From Capsicum annuum (Eukaryota; Streptophyta; Magnoliopsida; Solanales; Solanaceae), in assembly GCF_002878395.1 (NCBI RefSeq), contig NC_061119.1, forward strand, positions 16,384,915 to 16,448,914: a stretch of 64,000 bases of DNA, given 5' to 3'. The notes below the pieces were generated by a model that saw only the letters and a list, made by a program, of their open reading frames with translations, ran no database searches and was not told the origin of the DNA. The translations under genes were made by a program, and so were the position numbers. Shown here piece by piece: positions 57,532-64,000 of the stretch. The stretch's first letter is position 1, and each line of letters begins with the position of its first letter.

Positions 57532-58726
57532 CTATTCCAGTTGAACTTCTAGGATAATATTATCTTCTCCATTACATCTCGAACATTGATGGTCTGGATA
57601 TTTGTGTCCAATTATCTTACAATATCTTGTTAATAATTCTTCTGAAATAAATTCCTTCCTAATTGCTCTTGCAGTTGGTTGTTTCTCTGGGTTAAGTAAT
57701 CTCAGAATCCCTTGTCTAGCATCTTCCATATCTGTTTGTCGTAGCTCTCTTGAATTTGAATAAATCATTTGATGATCTCTTGAATAATAGCTCCATATTG
57801 GGTTTCCATTGATATAATTATTTGTTAATTCTTGAACAATCGTAGCTATTCCAATAAGTCATTTATTTGCATAAAAATAAGGTATCTCGATTTTAGGTAT
57901 CTCTGACTGCTGAACAATATCTTTCGGTATAATCATATCTCTAGTTCATCCCATTTTTAGAATTTGTATAACTGATTTGATCTCGTCATATAATATCTCT
58001 ACTGGTGCAGTATCAAACTTTATAAAAAAAAATTCCTTTGGCTATTCTTTTATAAGTGGTGAATGCTCAATATAATTCTGGTATATCTGTTAGTTCATTT
58101 CCTTCATGGGTATATACGGTATTTAATAATCCATAACTGAAACAAGTTTTAACTAAGCTTGGGTTGGTTTTCGGTAGTGTGATTAACTTGTTGTAACCTT
58201 GTAATTTTTGGGTTATATAGTTTGTGTTTGGTTCTTGGATATCTGTGGCTATGGGTTTAAGGTTTAGATAAGTCTGTATTTTATGGATATTTTCTATGTA
58301 TGCTCGGGTTATGTGGTTATAGGCTTTTTTATCTTGGTTCAAACTTTCTCGATATGTGGTATTTTGTGGGGATATGTACAAGGGGTCTTTTTGTGTTTTT
58401 GGTATAAATGGTTTTTCAAATATCTTATTCATGTTCATGTTCTGATATCTTTGTCCACTAACTTCTTTGCTTGTACCTGCAATTGTAGATTGATAAACAT
58501 TATGGGTTTTATGGAGTGTCCCAACGTCTCCTTTTAGCTCTGAAATTTTGATGTCTTCCGATCGACATAGCTCTGCACACTGCTGAGTTAGCTGATTCAT
58601 AGCTTTAGACTTCAGTTTAACTTCATTAGTCTTTAGCTTTTCTATTTCATTACCCATACTGTCCACTTTCATTGAAAGCGTAGTTAGGGTTTTGAGTATT
58701 TTTTCTAAAGCATCATCTTCTATCAT
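57532..58726 (-). pseudogene. Pararetrovirus downstream ORF (transactivator/inclusion-body position)
   Basis: Read right to left it begins MIEDDALEKILKTLTTLSM at 58726 and runs 219 codons to 58067, with an N-terminal coiled coil (SMGNEIEKLKTNEVKLKSKA). After a frame break come WSYYSRDHQ, a Met-initiated piece from 57768 (MEDARQGILRLLNPEKQPTA) and a Cys/His-rich end (TRYCKIIGHKYPDHQCSRCN). In solendovirus-type genomes the ORF after RT-RNase H is the inclusion-body/transactivator protein, and I place it there by position only. The ORF starts a little downstream of the RNase H end. It is one of the least damaged parts of the copy. Confidence 0.55.
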
Positions 58727-58810
58727 ATCAGTTTATGTAGCTTTGTCTTGATATGTAATCTGCAATAATATTTTTGTTAGTACTAATTGCTTCAATTGTA
58801 AATGTAAAAT

Positions 58811-59739
58811 TTAATATATTAATACTAGTCTCCGAATCTCTTTCGTTGTAACTGAATTTTGTATTTTCTTTGTTAACCACCAACGTACCTGTGTATTATC
58901 TATTCGTACAATAAACTTGTTATATACAATATATTGCTCAAATGCTAATAAACATTTATATAATGAACATAATTCTTTTCTATTTATTTCCCATTTTATT
59001 TCTGTTTCATTAAACGTACCTGAGTAGTATCTACAATGATGTTCTAATTTTTCTTCTTCGTANNNNNNNNNNNNNNNNNNNNNNNNNNNNNNNNNNNNNN
59101 NNNNNNNNNNNNNNNNNNNNNNNNNNNNNNNNNNNNNNNNNNNNNNNNNNNNNNNNNNNNNNTTTTCTTTGTTAACCACCAACGTACCTGTGTATTATCT
59201 ATTCGTACAATAAACTTGTTATATACAATATATTGCTCAAATGCTAATAAACATTTATATAATGAACATAATTCTTTTCTATTTATTTCCCATTTTATTT
59301 CTGTTTCATTAAACGTACCTGAGTAGTATCTACAATGATGTTCTAATTTTTCTTCTTCATATCTATATTTACGTACTCCTTTATAACTATATTCACTAGC
59401 ATCTGCTTCTACTATATATATAAACTTTTTATTTTCGTCTGAAAATTGCAATTTTGGTAATTCTTTACAAAGTATTTTTATTTTCTGAACTTGTTTTTTA
59501 TTTTCTTCGTTGTAATTATATTCTATATCCTTTTTAAATTTTTTCTGTAATGTCTTTAGGTCTTCTGCTAATTTTAGTATATATTCTCTTACTTGGTTTA
59601 CTAATCCTAAAAATGATTGTAATTTCTTTTTTGTATCTAATTCTTCTTTTGAATTTATTATTTTTTGTACTATATGTTGTTGCATTTTTACTCCACTTTT
59701 ATCTATTTGTATTCGTAAAAACTCTATTTGATTTTTCAT
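58811..59739 (-). pseudogene. Pararetrovirus RT thumb and RNase H, with an assembly gap
   Basis: The frame reads GVKMQQHIVQKIINSKEELD and LQSFLGLVNQVREYI (RT thumb), then the RNase H: VEADASEYSYKGV with the first Asp, WEINRKELCSLYKCLLAFEQ with the Glu, and IVRIDNTQVRWWLTK with the second Asp. The RNase H part is present twice, at 58865-59062 and 59162-59360, on either side of the N run. It stops near 58811. The joining with the RT upstream is interrupted by one stop near 59797. Confidence 0.85.
59063..59162. other. 100-N assembly gap
   Basis: Exactly 100 N, the conventional size for an unknown gap. The ~200 bases on each side are the same sequence (one or two differences, for example TTCGTA against TTCATA at the edge). 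The gap therefore probably joins overlapping contig ends. Confidence 0.95.
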
Positions 59740-59796
59740 AATTTCGGCTTTCTTTTCACTTAAACTTATTCCCGATTTTTCTATTATATCTGCAAA

Positions 59797-60642
59797 TTAT
59801 TCTAATAATTTTAAATGTTCCTCTTTAATTTTTGTATATAGTAGTATGTCATCTATGTATACTATACAATTATGTAATTGTTTAAAATAACTATCCATAA
59901 AGTGTTGGTATCTACCTGGTGCATTTTTATATCCAAATGGTAATACATTCCATTCATAAAATCTTTGTGGTACCGTAAATGCGGTTAATTTCTTAGAATT
60001 TTCATCTAACTTTAAGTGGTAAAATCCTGATTTACAATCAAATTTACTAAAGTAGTTATATCCTTGTATTTGTCTTATTTTTAATATCTTATTTGGTATT
60101 GGATAATTGTATGTCATAGTTTTTGCATTTAAATTTCTATAGTCAATCACCATTCTACTTTTTCCTCTTTTTTGTTCATTATGCTTATTTACTCTAAATG
60201 CTGGGCTATTATGTTTACTATTTCTTCTTTGTATATACTGTTTTTCTAATAATTCATCTATATGCATTTTAAATTTTTTTAAATATTCAAAATTATATGT
60301 TAATGATTTTTGAGTTATTATGCTATTTTTATCTATTAATTTAATTTTTATAATAGTTTTATGTTTTTCCCATCCTTTTAATGGATCTTCACTGTATAAT
60401 TGTCTTAATTTTTTCTTTATTATTTCTACCTTATCTATTGAAAATATAATTATTTCTTTTTTGTTTATCAAAAATACAATTAGTTCTACTGTGTCTTCTG
60501 TATTTTTTATATTTTCTAACTTTTGTGTAATTTTTTCACTTCTTTTTATCCAATCAGTTTTATTTCTTATTTTATTAGTAACTCTTTTTGCTCTTACTTT
60601 TTGTTTACATTGTGTTGTAAACCACCAATCTGTTCTAGTCAT
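59797..60642 (-). pseudogene. Pararetrovirus reverse transcriptase, minus copy
   Basis: An open stretch of 281 codons starts at 60642 with TRTDWWFTTQCKQKV, the junction between protease and RT. It passes SRMVIDYRNLNAKTM, FSKFDCKSGFYHLKLDE and VLPFGYKNAPGRYQHFMDSY, to the catalytic YIDD (CIVYIDDILLYTK, near residue 262). This is the RT that copies the RNA pregenome into DNA in caulimovirids. All four catalytic-box residues are present. The upstream protease and movement-protein parts are missing because the copy is cut at 60643 against the plus-strand copy. Confidence 0.9.
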
Positions 60643-60648
60643 TAATAT

Positions 60649-61425
60649 ATGCAGATAGATTATATAGATTACGAATTAAAAAGTGAAGATAGTATATATG
60701 AAATTTCGGGGAATGAAACAGAAAACGAAATAGATAGTGAATTAGATGAATCAAATGACTGAAGAAATATAAAAATTAACCAAATAACTGAAGAAGATAT
60801 AAAAATAATAACAAAGAAAGAATATTTAAATGAAGAAGGAACAAATCAAAAAATAATATATGATAACAATATATTTGACGAAATAAAAGGAAAAGGGTTA
60901 GACCTAAGTGTAGAAAAAATATTTAAAATACCAACAATAAAAAATATATTTAGTAGAAAAAAGGAAGAATACTACATAGTAAGCCAAAAGGACCATGTCA
61001 TAGACTGTAGATATGCAAAAGGTAGAGCTAGTATACCACTAGTAACAAAGAGAATAATTTATAAAGAAATAAACGATATAAAAAGTAAAGACCCAATAAA
61101 ATATGTACACCTTGGAGGAACAGAGATATTGATAAAAGCATGTTTTAGAGAAGGAATAGATACACCAATAGAATTATACTTAGCAGATGATAGAATTATA
61201 AAACCTATAGAAAAAAGTATAATAACTGCCATAAAAGGAAATTTAATATACCAAAAAATTAAGTTTATAATAAGTGTGAATTATTCAGTAGCAATAACAA
61301 ATAAAAATATAGATAAATCATTAGTATTATATTGGAAAATATCAGGAATAGAACTAACCCCAGGAAGTAAAATATCTACAACATATAATGAAGAAAGATC
61401 ATTCATAAAAAGAGCTTTCACATGA
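60649..61425 (+). pseudogene. Pararetrovirus movement protein, plus copy
   Basis: Movement proteins of the 30K superfamily open plasmodesmata for cell-to-cell spread. The frame starts MQIDYIDYELKSEDSIYEIS at 60649, has a TGA at 60760-60762 and then stays open to the stop at 61423-61425. The core reads YVHLGGTEILIKACFREGID and TPIELYLADDRIIKP, as in caulimovirid movement proteins. The next ORF begins at 61427, one base after this stop. Separate movement-protein and polymerase ORFs suit a solendovirus-like layout better than a single polyprotein. The copy begins abruptly at about 60645. Confidence 0.82.
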
Positions 61426-61426
61426 T

Positions 61427-61740
61427 ATGAAAATATATGTACTTGTAAAAATAATAGTAGAAGCATATTATAATAGGTATTATACACCTATGATAGATAC
61501 AAGAGCAGAAACAAACTTATGTAGGTACAACTATTTACAAGAAAGTAAATGGGATAAATTAAAAACACCAATAGTAGTCAAAGGATTTAATAATGAAGGA
61601 AGTTTAATTACATATAAATCTAAAAATGTAAAAATACAGATATGGGATAAAATAATAAAAATAGAAGAAATCTATAATTATAAACTAACATCAAAAGACA
61701 TGCTTTTAGAATGTCATTTTTAGATAAATTATACCCACAC
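61427..61740 (+). pseudogene. Pararetrovirus aspartic protease, plus copy
   Basis: The frame reads YYTPMIDTRAETNLCRYN; the active-site triplet is changed from DTG to DTR, so the enzyme would be dead. IVVKGFNNEGSLITYKSKNV and IEEIYNYKLTSKDMLLE follow. A shift near 61711 passes into the next frame, FLDKLYPHVITKTDWWFTT, which continues into RT. There is no coat-protein segment between movement protein and protease. Confidence 0.8.
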
Positions 61741-62630
61741 GTAATAACTAAAACAGATTGGTGGTTTACAACACCATGTAAACAAAAAGTAAGAGCAAAA
61801 AGAGTTATTAATAAAATAAGAAAGAAAACTGATTGGATAAAAGAAAGTGAAAAAATTATACAAAAGTTAGAAAATATAAAAAATACAGAAGACTCAGTAG
61901 AACTAGTTGTATTTTCGATAAACAAAAAAGAAATAACTATATTTTCAATAGATAAGGTAGAAATAATAAAGAAAAAATTAAGTTAATTATACAGTGAAGA
62001 TCCATTAAAAGGATGTAGAAAACATAAAACTACTATAAAAATTGAATTAATAGATAAAAATAGTATAATAACTCAAAAACCATTAACATATAATTTTGAC
62101 GATTTAAGAAAATTTAAAATGCATATAGATGAATTATTAGAAAAACAGTCTATACAAAGAAGCAATAGTAAACATAATAGCCCAGCGTTTATAGTAAATA
62201 AACATAATAAACAAAAAAGAGGAAAAACTAGAATGGTGATTGACTATAAAATTTGAATGCTAAAATTATGACATACAATTATCCAATACCAAATAAGATA
62301 TTAAAAATAAGACAAATACAAGAATATAACTGCTTTATTAATTTGATTGTAAATCAGGGTTTTACCACTTAAAGTTAGATAAAAATTCTAAGGAATTAAC
62401 CGCATTTACGGTACCACAAGGATTTTATGAAAGGAACGTATTACCATTTGAATATAAAAATGCACCAGGTAGATACCAACACTTTATGGATAGTTATTTT
62501 AAACAATTGCCTAATTGTATAGTATACATAGATGATATACTACTACATACAAAAACTAAAGAGGAACATTTAACAGTATTAGAACAATTTACAGATATAA
62601 TAGAAAATCGAGAATAAGTTTAAGTTAAAA
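61741..62630 (+). pseudogene. Pararetrovirus reverse transcriptase, plus copy
   Basis: The same domain as the minus copy, more damaged: a stop at 61984, frameshifts near 62250 and 62340, and another stop near 62614. The catalytic VYIDDILLHTKTKEEH is still readable near 62523. Substitutions between the copies are scattered, so they are separate integrations or an old duplication. Confidence 0.85.
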
Positions 62631-62643
62631 GAAAACTGAAATT

Positions 62644-63405
62644 ATGAAAAAACAGAAAGAGTTTTTAGGAATACAACTAGATAAAAAAAGAGTAAAAATG
62701 CAACAACATATAGTACAAAAAATAATAAATTCCAAAGAAGAATTAGATACAAAAAAGAAATTACAATCATTTTTAGGATTAGTAAACCAAGTAATAGAAT
62801 ATATACCAAAATTAGCAGAAAACCTAAAGCCATTATAGAAAAAACTAAAAAAGAATATAGAATATAATTACAACGAATCAGATAAAAAATAACTTCAGAA
62901 AATAAAAATACTTTGTAAAGAATTACAAAAATTGCAATTTATAAACGAAAATAAAATGTTTATATATATAGTAGAAGTAGATGCTAGTGAATATAGTTAT
63001 GGAGGAGTACTTAAATATAGTATGAAGAAGAAAAATTAGAACATCATTGTAGATACTACTCAGGTACGTTTAATGAAACAGAAATAAAATGAGAAATAAA
63101 TAGAAAAGAATTATGTTCATTATATAAATTTTTATTAGCATTTGAGCCATATAGTGTATATAACAAGTTTATTGTACGAACAGATAATACACAGGTACGC
63201 TGGTGGTTAACAAAGAAAATACAAAATTCAGTTACAACGAAATAAATTTGGAGACTAGTATTAAATATATTAAATTTTACATTTACAATTGAAGCAATTA
63301 GTACTAACAAAAATATTATTGCAGATTACATATCAAGACAAAGCTGCACAGACTGATATAATAGAAGATGATGTTTTAGAAAATATACTTAAAATCCTGT
63401 AAACA
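62644..63405 (+). pseudogene. Pararetrovirus RT thumb and RNase H, plus copy
   Basis: It starts MKKQKEFLGIQLDKKRVKMQ and reads LQSFLGLVNQVIEYIPKLAE, then a stop at 62836. The RNase H pieces are VEVDASEYSYGGV and FIVRTDNTQVRWWLTKK-like blocks, the latter with a TGA at about 63090 nearby. It ends IIEDDVLENILKIL at 63402, the start of the downstream ORF of the minus copy, so this copy is cut there. Confidence 0.82.
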
Positions 63406-64000
63406 CCAAATTTTTGACCCAAACTTAATGTTTTTATACCATTTTAATGTTCAATTAATTTTTTTATTTTTAGGCATTTCAAATTTATCTTATTTTTTGA
63501 GGTTTGTTAAAAATTTTGAAAACTACAAAAATAGAGTCACATTTTAAATAAGTTTTTATTTTATTGTTTGTTTATTTGTTTATTTGTTTTTAGAAAAAAA
63601 AGAATTTTTCTAAATTATATTTGTTTTCTTCTTTCAACTTTTAATAAAGAATGTTGTGATATTAATATTTCTTAATCATATTCCTAAGACTAGCTAATTA
63701 ACTTATTTTGTATTTTTTTAGTTTTAAATAGATTTTATTATTTTTATTTTATTTAAAATATTAATTAAAAGAAAAAAAAGAATCCTAAACTACCATTCCC
63801 ATACCCTAAAACCACATCCCTATTTTCCCTCCAACACACTCCCATTATTCCCTCAACTTCCCACGTCCACACTCATCTATAGAACACTACACACACTATA
63901 CGTACCACACTATACATACCCATATACATATATACACAAAGAGGGGACGGAAGATTGGAAAAGAAAGAAACATGCACACTTGAAAAACAAAAGAGTGAAA
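63406..64000. other. Right flank, no gene seen
   Basis: A+T-rich sequence, then from about 63780 a C-rich, A-rich stretch (CCCATACCCTAAAACCACATC, ACACACTATACG). I recognise nothing in it. It could be the start of another element or a plant 5' leader. Confidence 0.35.

Noticed and set aside
60320..60658. Hydrophobic plus-strand frame that looks like a membrane protein
   Set aside because: It is the antisense of the viral RT; Lys/Asn/Ile-rich genes give Leu/Phe-rich antisense frames.

Overview
The window looks like repeat-dense nuclear DNA of a flowering plant, very probably Solanaceae and possibly pepper (Capsicum). The reasons are the mix of element families (Tekay chromovirus, SIRE-like copia, Athila, a MULE with Ulp1 cargo, a solendovirus-type endogenous pararetrovirus), plant splice sites, high A+T and the absence of any intact host gene. 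The species call is an inference. Every coding stretch carries in-frame stops, frameshifts or truncation, so this is a fossil record of transposition, not an operon-like gene set.

Layout. 1-6801: the 3' end of a Ty3/gypsy Tekay chromovirus (integrase, chromodomain) and its 3' LTR, split by an inverted solo LTR of a related type. 7190-11937: a truncated Ty1/copia element on the minus strand (RT fragment, integrase, gag, PBS, LTR). 11938-20133: an L1-type LINE on the plus strand, interrupted at 13198-19898 by a 6.7-kb LTR element that has two LTRs, gag remnants and a plant-transposon-protein ORF but no recognisable pol. 21143-22976: a long-TIR, foldback-like element built from GTGCAC palindromes.

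24440-39487 and 49580-53500: a MULE-type region. It holds a MuDR/MULE transposase pseudogene, a DUF1985-Ulp1 cysteine protease pseudogene, a GRF zinc-finger/membrane protein pseudogene, a second DUF1985 gene on the other strand, a 1.9-kb inverted duplication of a gene fragment, and about a dozen clusters of a degenerate palindrome, ATCTGTTGCAACAGAT, that lie between the genes and inside introns. A 10.1-kb Athila-type gypsy element (39488-49579) sits inside this region with a perfect CAGAT target-site duplication.

54519-55113: a hAT-like MITE. 55270-63405: two partial endogenous pararetrovirus copies joined head to head. The minus-strand copy runs RT, RNase H, downstream ORF, promoter, small ORFs. 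The plus-strand copy runs movement protein, protease, RT, RNase H. A 100-N assembly gap in the minus copy is flanked on both sides by the same ~200 bp, so it is probably an assembly artefact.

The strongest leads are the palindromic-array MULE system, the 1.9-kb inverted gene-fragment repeat, the GTGCAC foldback element and the pol-less LTR element. All reading was by eye; no search or alignment program was run, and boundaries given with 'about' may be off by tens of bases.
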